64,000 bases of DNA, from NCBI GenBank assembly GCA_964035015.1, contig OZ036002.1, forward strand, positions 6,404,143-6,468,142, given 5' to 3'. Each line of letters opens with the position of its first letter. Within the stretch, counting starts at the first letter, position 1. This document shows, piece after piece, positions 10,946-27,000 of this stretch. This stretch comes from Corallium rubrum (Eukaryota; Cnidaria; Anthozoa; Scleralcyonacea; Coralliidae). A program made the position numbers and the translations under genes. The notes below the pieces were generated by a model. It was not told the origin of the DNA. It saw nothing but the letters and a program-made list of their open reading frames with translations, and searched no databases.

Positions 10946-10946
<1 letters not shown>
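10896..10946. repeat. (AT)n microsatellite, left of a MITE
   Basis: Pure AT dinucleotide run. Together with 11975-12102 it appears to be one TA array into which the next element inserted. Confidence 0.9.
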
Positions 10947-12919
<1,973 letters not shown>

Positions 12920-13005
12920 CAGGCATGATCATATTGATTATCAAGCATGATCATATTGATTATCAAGCATGATCGTATTGATTATCAAGTGCAATCATGC
13001 TCATT
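12920..13005. repeat. 22-bp tandem repeat next to the COX7A2L stop
   Basis: About four copies of GCATGATCATATTGATTATC AA, lying just downstream of the minus-strand stop and so probably in the 3' UTR. Confidence 0.8.
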
Positions 13006-13019
13006 GTCAAGGAGGGTTT

Positions 13020-14384
13020 TCATGCTGCTTTCTTTAAATTTCCTGATGCCATTGCATATATGGTGCCCAGTGTTATACCAATTCCACAAACAGACAATAC
13101 CATGGCAACATTGTAGATCAGCTTGTCTCTAGAACCACCACGGAGATATACAGGTAGAGAATGGCTTCCACCCTGGAAAATGTTAAAAGTATGGTTACTG
13201 TAATGTACATGGAAATGTTACAGTTGATTTTATGTCACTTTATTACAATGGTGTGTGGTGAAATTTGTTTGGGAACTTGGCAAATACAGTATATTGTTAA
13301 TATTGAGGCAATCAAAATGAAGTTCAATTCAGAGTTCATAACTTCATTGAATAATTCTCAGTTCCGTGATTACAATGTGGTTGCTAATTTATGAACAAAC
13401 TTCACAAACACTCGATGGTAAAGTAATGTGACCATACCGAAAAAGATGGTGACTTGTACATTTAACCACAATCCTTTGCGTATGTACAGTAAATATTGTT
13501 TCTTGCAGAATTATTGGAAGATATGGTTTTAAAACAATCAACTTTGCCACTTTGGTAGGAATGAAGTTCTTGCTTACTTAATCCATCTTCGCATGATAAA
13601 CAATGTTTAATTGTTATCACTCAAATCAATAGAGCGAGACATGGACAATTTTTTTATCACTTCCCAATTGTCAGTTTTATTAACCGCGGATCAATTTCAA
13701 AGCAATCACGAGGTGTATTCTCATGTACCACGTGATAAACATCCAATTGTTAACCATTGTTAACTCGTAAACAAGCTATCACGTGGTACATAAGAATACA
13801 CCTCGTGATTGCTTTGAAATTGATCTGCAGTTAACAAAACTGTTGCTTCGGAAGGGATGAAAACATCACCTATGTCTCGCTCTACTGATTTGAGTAGTAT
13901 TTGAGCTGACTTGGGCCACAAAGCATTGTGGTTAAATGTACTGCCACCATCTTTTTCAGACCTTTTCAGTACCATCGACCAACACAGTACATGGCTAAAG
14001 CCAGATGATTTTACATCTTTAAAATAATAGTTGCTCTTGTGAAGAGAAAAAGCCAACATCACAGCAGCTTAGCTAAACTGTTTATGTATATACCTGAAAC
14101 AGTTTTTGATACTTCAAGATATTACTTTCTCTATTAGCAATAGCAAAGCTACCAGTCGAACCAGATGAGGCCATAACAGGACGAGGAACTTCAGGTTTTA
14201 ACTCAGTGAGAACCTACGAAGTACAGCAATTTAATAGTATAGAGCAGTTAAAAAAAAATTAAAATTACACGCATATTAAACGCAACTAGAAAGATAATCT
14301 ATAGAGTTCTACCTGAGGCTGATAAGCCTTAAATGGCTCTGAAGAACTCAGTCTTCCGCTGAATGAGTTATGTTTATAAAACAT
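13020..14384 (-). CDS. COX7A2L: COX7A2L (COX7RP/SCAF1)-like mitochondrial supercomplex factor
   Basis: Complete three-exon CDS on the minus strand: 14384-14313, 14213-14094, 13172-13020, all introns phase 0, giving 114 aa plus stop, the same length I recall for human COX7A2L. The start MFYKHNSFSGRL resembles the vertebrate start, exon 2 ends NILKYQKLFQ, and exon 3 carries the COX7A signature LPVYLRGGSRDKLIYNVAM followed by one membrane segment (about residues 83-105) and a basic tail. In vertebrates this inner-membrane protein links complex III to complex IV; that function here is inferred. A 3' splice site (TTTCAG) just upstream of the start codon implies a further 5' UTR exon. Head to head with PPP1R37. 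Confidence 0.88.
13433..13968. mobile_element. Foldback MITE in COX7A2L intron 2
   Basis: Arms 13433-13735 and 13768-13968 are imperfect inverted copies, for example AAAGATGGTG..TACATTTAACCACAAT against its complement, and ATCAATTTCAAAGCAATCAC against its complement. The apparent minus-strand open frame at 13760-14062 is a by-product. Confidence 0.75.
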
Positions 14385-15053
14385 GAGAAAGACCTGAAAT
14401 AATTCAAGGTTTCTTCAACAATTTTTACTTTATTTTGGTCTAAAATGGCGACCTCTGGACTAGAAAATGGTTACCAGACTCCAAGTATTACGCACAGATT
14501 TCATTTTAGTTTTAGTTCTGCAGTTTTCGGTCTTTACATTTTGTTTAGGTGTTTGTTTTTCTAAGGTTTTTTTATGTAAATACTTCAAAAAGCGCCTGAA
14601 GAAAAACCAAAGTGTATTTTTGTAGAGTGAAAAAATGATGACAAGTATTTTGAAAACTAATTGTATCAGAAAATTGATTTCCAGATTGTCCCCAGGGTGG
14701 GAGGGGTGAAAGAACCATAGTGTCAAACTTATTGATTTAGCAATAAAAAAGATCTACTTATAAAACACTTATTTTTTCTAGAAGTCATAAACTGCAAATT
14801 GGGATTAATACAGACTTTTATAACAATAATCTGTTGTGGGATTTTGATTTTTTTAAAACAATCCCAGGTTTGTCCACCCTCCTCTCCCATTGTATCAACA
14901 TCCTTCCTCGTCAAGTATGTATATATTATGTTGCAGCCGTGCATGGCTTTTAGCGAAGATTTCTTTAAAATTTTAACACTTTCCTCATGGATTTCTCCAT
15001 GCACTGTATAATTGTAAAACGATGAATCTTTAAAGCTACTAGAGTTGTGGACG
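14385..15053. promoter_or_regulatory. Shared upstream region of COX7A2L and PPP1R37
   Basis: About 670 bp between two head-to-head start codons. It must hold the 5' UTR exon of COX7A2L and both promoters. AAAATGGCGACC at about 14443 reads as GCCATTTT on the minus strand, a YY1-like motif often found at start sites of mitochondrial genes. No TATA box was assigned. The short frames here are not supported as genes. Confidence 0.4.
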
Positions 15054-18000
15054 ATGGATATTGGCGAAGAAGAAAGCAATTTAAAAGGACATGATGACGA
15101 GAAGTACCATGATCTGAAGGTTGGCGAAGGCAATGATAATAATGCGTATTTTGATGATCGTGTTGCTCCGTTAACTCGCCAAGGTCATGCAAGACAAACA
15201 GTAAAAGCAAGAAAAAGAAAAGTTTCTTTTCCAAACGATGAAGATCTTGTTTCCGAGAGCGTAGAACCTGTAGACCCTTGGGCTAATGGTAAGAAGTTGA
15301 TGAAAAGTTATTTCATTTCAAGCTCGTGTCATCATTATGGGGTTTAACTTATGTTTGTTGTCCTTTCATTTACAAATATTTATTATTGCTAAGCAAGGTT
15401 TTCAAGAAATGAAAGTGCTGCAGCAGCCTTTATAAACTAGGACAATATTTTCTAGTTCAATCCACGACATCTCTGCGAAAATCTTGTGTTTTGTAATAAA
15501 TGCTCACCATTTAATACATTGATTGAATGACTCACGAATATAAATAAGCTTTCAATATGATATAAAACAAGATTGTCTTTTTTTTGTTCATTCATGTTTT
15601 CATTCAAAATTATGTATTACCAGTGAAACCTTCTTTTTTTAGACAAAGCTGTGTGGTAGTTTCTATTTCACCTGCATTCGTTTTAAGCTAAAAAAATCTG
15701 TAACTTTCTTAGCATTCATATGGTACTTTCATTTTCAAGTGAAATTGAAATTGCCATATATTTAATTATCTCATATATTATCTTATCCTTATTTGGGATA
15801 ATGCTGCTTTTCTTTTTCTTCTCTTCGAAGATTTTTTCCCCAGAATTCTAAACTCTTCTTTTTTAACATCCTGGAACAAATTTCTGAATAATTTGCTTGA
15901 TATTTACAGTCAAAGTGGAAATACCTTCCAACAATACATCCATTTCTGCAGTTGGTTGTGTATTACGGTATTTCTGTAGCCGCTACCTAAATGTGAGGGA
16001 AGTCTAGTGATAAAAGTCACCAATTCTTGATGTATATTCATCTGTTGGTATCGATTTGGGATAAACATCCATGATTAAATGCCATTTAAAGCCACTGTAA
16101 ATTATACTATTTTTGTACAGTTTTCAACAAAAATATTTCTCAGGCTTCAGTAGCAGCTATAGAAATACAGTAATATGCAACAAACTACAGAAGACATGGG
16201 AAGGTATTTCCATTTTGGCTGTAAGAATTAGCCGGTAGTAGAAACTTACTAGTATACTACCGTAGAATCCTGAAAGTAGTGCCCCCCCCCCGAAAGTTGC
16301 ATCCCCCCAAAAGTAGCGACAAATTTGAGATGTCTACAAAATTTCCGAAAGTAGCAGCCCCCCTGAAAGTAGCGGCCCCCCGAAAGTAGCAGCCCCCAAG
16401 TCATCACTTGATTAACTCGAAAGTGTTAAGTTTCAACTATCAATGTACCAAAGTGTATAACAGTCAGAGTTGAAATGGCATAAGGAAAAACTAAAGCATA
16501 TTAAATGTGGCAAAGAGGAAGGAACAAAGAAGAATATTACCACAGTATATTAACGTATTTTACCACTCGAAAGTAGCAGCCCCCCGTAAGTAGCAGCCAC
16601 CAGAAAGTAGCGGCCCCCAACAGCGGATAAAACCGAAAGTAAGGGGGGCCACTACTTTCGGGATTCTACGGTATTACAAATTGATAAATAATAAATTAGA
16701 TTACAGTGTACATGTAATATATCTTTGGTTTTTTGGTGTTTTTTTAGTTTCAAATGCTTCTTCTTCTGGTGTTGTGAAAGCATACATGACTGCATGTGCA
16801 CGTTTTAGGGTTAAACCCATTGATAAATTAATTAAACAATTAAAGGTTGGTGGTGTACATAAAAGTTTTGTTCTATGTTGAAAATCTTTTCAGTATTTTT
16901 GTGTAGTTATCTAATTGTTATGCTTTTCACTTTGTTCCAGGAACATGATGTTTTTCAAAGTAGAATAAATATTTTAAATCTAAAAGGTGACTTTTTTAGT
17001 GTGTAATATGCACTGCAAGTTTTTACCAGCACTTGCTTTGACAATGAAAATTCTAGTTCTGTATTTTTTGAAAGATATTCATTTTTGTTGTTATTTTTAG
17101 GTGTTAAATTAGATGTTAAAAGTTGTGAGGCACTAGAAGAAATTTTCAAGAGAGTTCAAGTACATACACTGGACATTGAAAACACAAATTTAGAAGATGA
17201 GGTAATTGCTAAGTGATGGTGATGGTAGTGTTGGTGTTGGTGTTGGTGATGGTGTTGGTGTTGGTGGTATTGACGGTATTGGTGATGGTTGTAGTGGTGG
17301 TGATGGCTGTGTTGGTGGTTATAGTGATAGTTAAGTAGTTATAGTGGAGGTAATAGTATTTTTTATTTTTATTTATTTATCAATATTTGTACCTGGCGGT
17401 AACAGGAGAAGTAACAATAGGACTCTAGGTCCCTTACAAGGTTATTCTCCACTATACGGATCCCAACTAACCCCTAAGGTGTTGATTTTACGGAGGGAGG
17501 AAAACCGGAGAACCCGGTGAAAAACCCTCGGAGCACAGGAGAGACCAACTAAACTCTACTCACATGAGTCTCAAGCTCGAGAACGGGATTGTCCCAGATG
17601 GTCACCCATCCAAGTACTAACCCCGTCTAACCGGGCTTAACTATTGGTGAGAGGCAGCGCCCTAACAGCACACGCCATCCGTGCTCCCCGTGCTAGTGGT
17701 GGTAATGGTGTTGATGGTGTTGGTAATGATAGTAGCAGTGATGGTGGTGGTGATAGTTGTGGTGGTGATGGTGATAGCTAAGTAGTGGTGTTGGTAATGG
17801 TAATGGTGTTGGTGTTGGTAGTAGCAGTGATGGTGATGGTGGTGGTGATAGTTGTGTTGGTGGTGATAGTTGTAATGGTGGTGATGGTGATAGCTAAGTA
17901 CTGGTGGTGGTGGTTGTGATAGTAGTGGTGGTGATGGTAGTAGCAGTGATGGGTAGTAGCAGTGATGGTGGTGTGATGGTTGTGGTGATAGTGATAGCTA

Positions 18001-21000
18001 AGTAGTGGTGGTTGTGGTGATAGTAGTGGTGGTGTTGGTAATGGTGTTGGTGGTGGTGGTGATGGTGGTGGTGATGGTGGTGGTGATAGTAGTGGTAGTG
18101 GTGGTGATGCTACTGCTGCTATTGTTGTACTTGTTTGTGATGGTGACCAGTGTTGATGGTGTTGGTGATGGTGGTAGTACTGATGATTGTGGTTGTGGTG
18201 ATAGTTAAGTAGTGGTGATAGTGGTGGTAGTGATAGTAGTGGTGGTAGTGGTGGTGGTGGTGATAGTAGTGATGGTGGTGGTAATGGTGATGGTGGTGAT
18301 GGTGGTGGTGATGGTGGTGGTAATGGTTGTGGTGATAGTTAAGTGGTGGTGATAGTAGTGGTGGTGGTGATAGTAGTAGTAGTGGTGTTGGTAGTAGTGG
18401 TGGTGGTAGTAGTAGTGGTGGTGTTGGTGTTGGTACTGCTGTTATTGTTATACTTGTTTGTGATGGTGGTGGTGTTGTTGTTGATAGAGTTCTTTCTCAG
18501 ACAAGTAAAATGAATGCAGCTGCATTAAACTTTATTATTTATTTTCAGGGAGCAATTGCTTTAATTGAAATGATTGAGTTTTATCAATCTGCTATTCATA
18601 TTCACATTGGTTATAATCCAAGAATCAAAACAAGAGGTTGGCAAATGTTTAGTCAAATGGTTAGAAAGGTAAGTAATGACAGTTATACCATACTGTAGTA
18701 TACTATACTATATTATTTAGCATATACCTCGCAGATGACAGACAGTACGGTGCTGTACGATATGGTACTGTACGATATGGTGCTGTACAGTACGGTGCTG
18801 TACAGTATGGTGCTGTATGGTACAGTGCTGTACGGTACAGTGCTGTATGGTACAGTGCTGTACGGTACTGTGCTGTACGATATGGTGCTGTACGGTACAT
18901 TGCTGTACACTACGGTGCTGTATGGTACAGTGCTGTACAATATGGTGCTGTACGATATGGTGCTGTACGGTATGGTGCTGTATGGTACAGTGCTGTACAA
19001 TATGGTGCTGTATGATATGGTGCTGTATGATATGGTGCTGTATGATATGGTGCTGTACAGTACAGTGCTGTACACTACGGTGCTGTATGGTACAGTGCTG
19101 TACAATATGGTGCTGTACGATATGGTGCTGTACGGTACGGTGCTGTATGGTACAGTGCTGTACGATATGGTGCTGTATGATATGGTGCTGTATGATATGG
19201 TGCTGTACGATATGGTGCTGTACAATATGGTGCTGTACAATATGGTGCTGTACAGTACAGTGCTGTACAGTATGGTGCTGTATGGTACGGTGCTGTACTA
19301 TATTATAAGTCCAGTACAATTAACTAGTTTCTTTTGTTTTTATTTCTTTTCTACATGTAGGCTCCTTTTATTGAGTTTATTGACATGCGACATTGCTGTT
19401 TTAATGATCCATGCATTGCTTTGATGGCTCGATCACTAAAATTAAATTCTACATTACGAGTTCTTCATCTAGAAGGAGATAATTTGTCAGGGAAATTATT
19501 AATTATATTATGTGAGTAGTTAACACTTTTTCAGTTTAACTTGGCCATTTTAAAAACATGATTTTGTGCATTGCTGTGGACCAAATTTAAAACTGATTGA
19601 ATGTTGAATTTTGTAATTTTAACATGGTTACAGGTACTGGCCTTAAGTTGAATAATAATTTAGGAGAATTATTCCTTGGTGACAATTTTCTTGTTCCTTC
19701 TGATGCAAGCATATTATCAGCGATGTTAAAATCAAATTCAACCTTACAATTATTGGATGTCAGAAATAATATGCTTCAAGTGAGTCAATAATGATCTTTC
19801 AGTAACTATAATAGATGGCAGATTTACTGGTATACTGTTAAGCCATTCACCATTGCAGTTAAAATTATCTGAATATATCAGAGATGTGTATTTAAGATCT
19901 GACTCACACATGCAGTACATCTTATTACATTTTCATTTGAAAATGCAATGAGTTTGGGTTTTTTTGGTTGCGCTTACCATTATACATATAGAGGATGTAA
20001 ATGGTAGAAAAAGTTTAATTCTATTAAGCCCTAATCAAATGAGAACGCATGTCATCGCAAGTTGGCAGTCACGCTATCTCAGCCAGCCCCTCTGAATAAT
20101 TTCCCAAAAATATTATGTACCGTGACAAAAAAACTTAAAACTTGTTTAAAACACTCATGAAACCTTTATTTTGTTAATTTGGGTGTTCGAACGACCGCCA
20201 CAGAAATTTATGACTGCCAACTTGCGATGACTTGCGTTCTCGTTTGATTACGGCTTTAGAGCTTTTATAGACTGTACAGTATGTATAAATGCATTCTAGT
20301 ACGGTGAGTTTCCTCAGTCTGTCAAAAATCTTGTTAGTAAGCGACGAAGCAGATGAACTGCTTGTATTATTATAAGCAGTAACATGACTGAATGAGTCTC
20401 GTGAAACTTGGAGTTGCCAAAGTTCATCTGAGAAAGCGCAAAAAATAATGTATCAACTAGATTTTGTGATGATGTTCTGATGATGTCATTGTACGACGAA
20501 AGCTAAACTCAGTAAACCATATTTTTTACAGCAACAGTTGGCTGCATTTGCACTTCTTACAACTTTTTTCTCAACTAGAAATTTAATAGATCCGTGAAAA
20601 TAGTTACTGTATATTACTAATCCACCAGTTGAGGTGGTCCAATTATTTCTTTTGTGAGGGGCTGGTGCCATCCAGCCCACCCCTGGCAGTTTCATCACTG
20701 ATTCATTAATCAAGTTCTAAAAGAGAACATTTCTTAAGGATCAAGGTTTAATGCATCTTTGTGATGGTTTACATCAACAAACTGTGTGTGGTATCAAGAC
20801 GTTGGTGCTGTGGAATAATCAGATCACACGAATTGGTATGGTGCCACTGGCAAATCTTATGGTAAGTAGAGTACTGATTTTCATTCTGGGGGCCCTTCCT
20901 CTGCAAAGCATGACTTCTTCAAGGCATAACAAGTTAATCCTACTGTAGTTGATGTGTAACTATATTTTAATTGAAGGTCAACTCGCACTACAAGTTTACA

Positions 21001-24000
21001 GCCCACAATATTGGTTTTAATGCTGAGCTTATACAGACGTGTTGTTGCACAAAACTATACACGCATGCATTGCTGTATTGTTTCCACAGATTTTTCTTAA
21101 AATTCTGTAATTAATTATTATTATAGGGAAGCAGTTGGAAAAATTGGAATTTACAGTAGTTTTCCCTTACTCCCATTTTTCCATACTCTTCTTCTTTCTT
21201 TCTTCTTTCTACTTTTTATTTTTATAGTAAAGAATTAATAGTCATAACAGTCATTTTAAAACTATTCTGCACCACAGCCTACATGAAAATCTTCAAAGAA
21301 AGAATGGATTTAGATATACAGTCAACTCTCGTTATAGCGGACACCCTGGGGGCCGTCATTTGGTGTCCGTAATAACGAGAGTCCGCAATAGTGGGATGCG
21401 ATGAAAATATCCCGATTTCAGGTTGTAAAATGTCACTACAATGTATTACTGCTTTTTTGTTTTAAAATATCCAGTTTATTTCAACTTGTAGTTGACGTTT
21501 ACTGTGATACATAAATACACAGTACAAGTCAAAATACAAGTCAAAAATTTGTATTCAAATATTTTTTTTATTCCAAAACCAAAAATACAACGGTAACATG
21601 AATCAGTAACATAAATTTGTCACTCGATAAATTAAAAAGTCATTCACTTTCATGTGTCGAGAGAAAAATACGTGCAAGGTGTCCGTTGTAACGAGAGTAG
21701 AACAATAAAAATGTTTGTTGGGGACCACATGAAGTGTCCGCAATTCCGTAATAGCGAGAGTCCGTAATAGCGAGAGTTATTTCAATACATTTCATAGTAG
21801 TTTCGGCCGGGGATTTACCAACTGTCCGTATTAGCTGGGTGTCCGTAATAGCGGGGTGTCCGCAAGGCGAGAGTTGACTGTAGACATATATTCTAACTAT
21901 TATAGTGCAGATTGAAATAAGTACTAGTATTTTATTACATTCTTCTTCAGGCGGTGAACACAAACATTCAAACGTTAAATATTGGCCATAATCGTCTAGG
22001 AAACGACGGCATTCGTAATCTGCAGATTGGATTATTAAAAAATAAATCTATTTTAAGACTTGGATTGTTGAATACGAAAATTACTGCAGAAGGTTGGTTT
22101 AGTTTATTTTGTCTTTTTGTTGAGGGGAAATTAAATAATAAATATTCTTTCTTGGATCATTTTTTAACAGACAATTTTAGACCTATTTAATAGACTTATG
22201 CATGGACGTAGACATACTTAGACCTACAGTACTTGGACCTACTTAGACCTACTTCGACTTGCTCAGACTTTTTCAGACCTACTTAGACCTACGTAGACCT
22301 ACTTAGACCTACTAAGACTTACTCAGACCTACTTAGACCTACTCAGACCTACTCAGACCTACTCAGACCTACTCAGACCTACTCAGACCTACTCAGACCT
22401 ACTCAGACCTACTCAGACCTACTCAGACCTACTTAGACCTACTCATACCTATACCATGCCTAAAATTAGGCTAGTACTTTCACATTTTTTTTCTTATTAC
22501 CGTTAATAAGGTAATTAGGGTTTGCGTGGAAATGTGCTACATGTAATGGTATTGGTGTGCATCTTATACATGCGTGCAATACACACTTGGTTTTCTTGCA
22601 TGTGTATGCAATGTTTACTTAATTTCCTTGCAACTGAAATGTTCCCTTAGTTTCTCTTCGTTGAAATATTTACTTAGACTCTCAGTTTTCCCTTATTGAA
22701 GGGAAGCGATGAACACTCCAAATTTCTAATAGATTGCATAATAATATATAGCATAATATAATAGCAATAGAGTAATGGTAATAGGTAATAAGGTAACACT
22801 GAACAGCTTTACATATAACACATGTAGCAAAATAAAGCAATAGAGTAATGGTAATAAGGTAATAACAGCTTTACACATAACACATGTAGCATAATATGTA
22901 TATAGCAATAGAGTAATGGTAATAGGTAATAAGGTAATAACAGCTGTACATATAAAACACGTGTAGCAAAATATAGCGATAGAGTAATGGTAATAAGGTA
23001 ATAAGGTAATAACAACTTTACATATAACACATGTAGCATAATATCACAATAGAGTAATGGTAATAAGGTAATAACAACTTTACATATATAACACATGTAG
23101 CATAATATCGCAATAGAGTAATGGTAATAAGGTAATAAGGTAATAACAACTTTACATATATAACACATGTAGCATAATATAGCAATAGAGTAATGGTAAT
23201 AAGGTAATAAGGTAATAACAGCTTTACATATAACACATGTAGCATAATATCGCAATAGAGTAATGGTAATAAGGTAATAAGGTAATAACAACTTTACATA
23301 TAACACATGTAGCAAAAGAGTAATGGTAATAAGGTAATAAGAGCTTTACATATAACATATGTAGCATAATATAGCAATAGAGTAATGGTAATAAGGTAAT
23401 AACAGCTTTACATATATAACACATGTAGCATAATATAGCAATAGAGTAATGGTAATAAGGTAATAAGGTAATAACAACTTTACATATATAACACATGTAG
23501 CATAATATAGCAATAGAGTAATGGTAATAAGGTAATAAGGTAATAACAACTTTACATATAACACATGTAGCATAATATCGCAATAGAGTAATGGTAATAA
23601 GGTAATAAGGTAATAACAACTTTACATATATAACACATGTAGCATAATATAGCAATAGAGTAATGGTAATAAGGTAATAAGGTAATAACAACTTTACATA
23701 TATAACACATGTAGCATAATATAGCAATAGAGTAATGGTAATAAGGTAATAACAACTTTAAGTCGGGCAATTTCCGTTTCAGTCGGGCAAAATGTTCTTT
23801 GCCCCCCTATAAATTTGTACCCGTACGCCTATGTTTGATTTCTTTTATTTTTCTTGTGGCTTCAAAAAGACATGTAACAAGAAAGAATGCGGACATTCTT
23901 ATATCGCAAAAATGTTTGTCAATTGTCATTGGCGTCAAATTTTCTTCCCATTATTTGTTACCACTAAATAGTTCATATAAGGCGATTTAAAATAATTATG

Positions 24001-27000
24001 AAAAGCGCACAGACAGGTAAAGAAGTTGACACAATTTCATGTCCGCTTCGCGGACCTATTTCTGTATTTGCAATGAATTGGACAAATCTTGAGGAAGCTG
24101 GAAGCCCACTTTGTATAAAATGTTAATGTTACCATTCAAACTAAAGTTTTTCTCAGTAATTGTGGGAAATAAAGATGGTTGAAGTTTCTCGAATCATCTT
24201 CATTTTCCTTGAATGCACACTAGAAATGCTATGCAACATTATCCCATACCTACTACAATGAAATACATGTGCAACTTGATTGATGACTGTTAGTTTTACT
24301 ATTTTTGAATGATACTTGGGCGGTTGGTATGTAGGTTTTCTTAGGCAGTCAAATTGTATTTCTTGAACATCTGTAAGCCAAATAGCAAATACAGTACCAG
24401 TATCCACATGTATGCAAGCACGTACCTATCTTTTGATTTATCGTGATTTCTTTTGTTCATATGATTTTTTTAATGATTTTTTGTAATTTTTATGAAGGTT
24501 GTATGCGATTTAAATCAGTGCTTTTCCCCTCGTATCACATTATCGTGATTGTTTACATTCTACAGTATAGGCCATAAATTTCTTCAGTAAATGATCGATG
24601 TGATCGTTACTCTATTGCTATTATATAATGCCGGCTACACGTGTTATATGTAATGCTGTTATTACCTTATTACCTTATTACCATTACTCTATTGCTATAT
24701 ATTATGCTACATGTGTTATATGTAAAGTTGTTATTACCTTATTACCTTATTACCATTACTCTATTGCGATATTATGCTACATGTGTTATATGTAAAGTTG
24801 TTATTACCTTATTACCTTATTACCATTACTATATTTTGCTATATTATGCTAGGCTACATGTGTTATATGTAAAGTTGTTATTACCTTATTACCTTATTAC
24901 CTTATTACCATTACTCTATTGCTATATTATGCTACATGTGTTATATGTAAAGTTGTTATTACCTTATTACCATTACTGTATTGCTATATTATGCTACATA
25001 TGTTATATGTAAAGTTGTTATTACCTTATTACCTTATTACCATTACTCTATTGCTATATTATGCTACATATGTTATATATGTAAAGCTGTTATTACCTTA
25101 TTACCATTACTCTATTGCTATATTATGCTACATATGTTATATGTAAAGCTCTTATTACCTTATTACCATTACGCTTTTGCTACATGTGTTATATATGTAA
25201 GTTGTTATTACCTTATTACCTTATTACCATTACTCTATTGCTATATTATGCTACATGTGTTATATGTAAAGTTGTTATTACCTTATTACCATTACTCTAT
25301 TGCTATATTATGCTACATGTGTTATATATGTAAAGTTGTTATTACCTTATTACCTTATTACCATTACTCTATTGCGATATTATGCTACATGTGTTATATG
25401 TAAAGTTGTTATTACCTTATTACCATTACCATTACTCTATTGCTATATTATGCTACATGTGTTATATATGTAAAGTTGTTATTACCTTATATATATTATT
25501 ATGCAATCTATTAGCAATTTGGAGTGTTCATCGCTTTCCCTTCAATAAGGGAAAACTGAGGTCTAAGTGAACATTTCAACGAAGAAAAACTAAGGGAACA
25601 TTTCAGTTGCAAGGAAATTAAGTAAACATTGCATAAACATGCAAGAAAACCAAGTGTGTATTGCACGCATGTATAAGATGCACACCAATACCATTACATG
25701 TAGCACATTTCCATGCAAACCCTTATTACCTTATTAACGGTAATAAGAAAAAAAATGTGAAAGTGCTAGCCTAATTTTAGGCATCATTTGCTCATACCTA
25801 TTCAGACCTACTCAGACCTTCTCAGACCTACTCAGACCTACTCAGACCTACTTAGACCCACTAAGATTTACTCAGACCTACTCAGACCAACGTAGACCTA
25901 CTTAGACCTACTTGGACCTACTCAGACCTACTTAAACCTACTTAGATTTACTCACACTTATTTACTGCAGACTTACTTAAACTAATCTCAGCAGTTTACC
26001 ACATTTTCACTTTGCTCTATCTAAAACACTGCCTACGAAGCACTCTGCTTTTTTCCTTAGCCAAGAACAACTGTTTGTTACAAGACCAATCGATGTACGT
26101 AAATCTAAGTCGTAAATCTTCGTACAGCTGGTTAGATCAAGCTAAACTTACTTTGACCACAGGTGCGGTTGCTCTGGCTGAATATATTGCTGACACGAGA
26201 AGTCTTTTACGACTGGACTTGCGAGAAAATGATCTTTTTGTTGGTGGTCTAATGGCGTTGACACTGGCAGTCAAAATAAACGAGACTGTAGTGAGAATTG
26301 ATCTCGATAAAGACCTAAAGAAAGAACAGGTCGGTTGCTTGCTGAAGGACTTTTATTTCGCTAGTGGGGCTTACCGTGAATGTTCGATTTAGCGCCGCGG
26401 CGCTTATTAAAATTTGCAATCTTTTGGTGCGGCGCTTAATCGAGAGCGGCGCTTATTAAAAAAGTTAACAAAACGCTCATAACACAACTTTAATTATCCA
26501 TAGAAAAACCCAATAAATTTAACCCAATAATTTTCATAATACCCAATAGCACAATAAATTCAAAAAAGAACGTCAACGTCCTGGTCATCGCCTTCTTTAT
26601 CGTCGTCTATCCGTAGATGTGGATCAGAGGCATCTTCGACATCTGAATCAGAGACTTCAAAGGGATTTGTGTCCGGCTCTTTTAGGATGGACAGCTGCGA
26701 TCGAAGTACCTCGCGACCTTGACCGGCGAAAAACTCCAGTGATGTATTAAAGATATGTTGATATGTTAGCGTATCGGCGCTTATTTAATTATCCTGCTTC
26801 TGGATGCGGCGCTTAATCAGGAGCGGCGCTTAATCAGGAGCGGCGCTTAATCAAGAGCGGCGCTAAATCGAACATTTACGGTATTCAACAACAGGTGTTT
26901 AGAGAGGGCCTGTATGCATTATAGTTAAAGTGCCTCTATGGACTGTGGGATCTTTACATATTTAAATAACTTAGGTTAAAAGAAAATGGTTCATGAAATT

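Noticed and set aside
13760-14062. 100-codon minus-strand frame
   Set aside because: Falls in the COX7A2L intron and in an arm of a foldback MITE.
15045-15053. Extended PPP1R37 start at TTG
   Set aside because: The ATG at 15054 is the first in-frame AUG; a TTG start is unlikely in an animal nuclear gene.
18713-19424. Several overlapping open frames of 160-230 codons
   Set aside because: Products of a stop-free 15-bp minisatellite within a PPP1R37 intron.
22740-25500. Possible CRISPR-like array of units of about 70 bp
   Set aside because: Units are contiguous tandem copies with no unique spacers, are mirrored in an inverted array, and lie in a eukaryotic intron.
22726-25570. Tyrosine/leucine-rich open frames of up to 168 codons
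   Set aside because: Frames over the AATAAGGTAATAAC tandem repeats, present on both sides of the foldback, with no homology signal.
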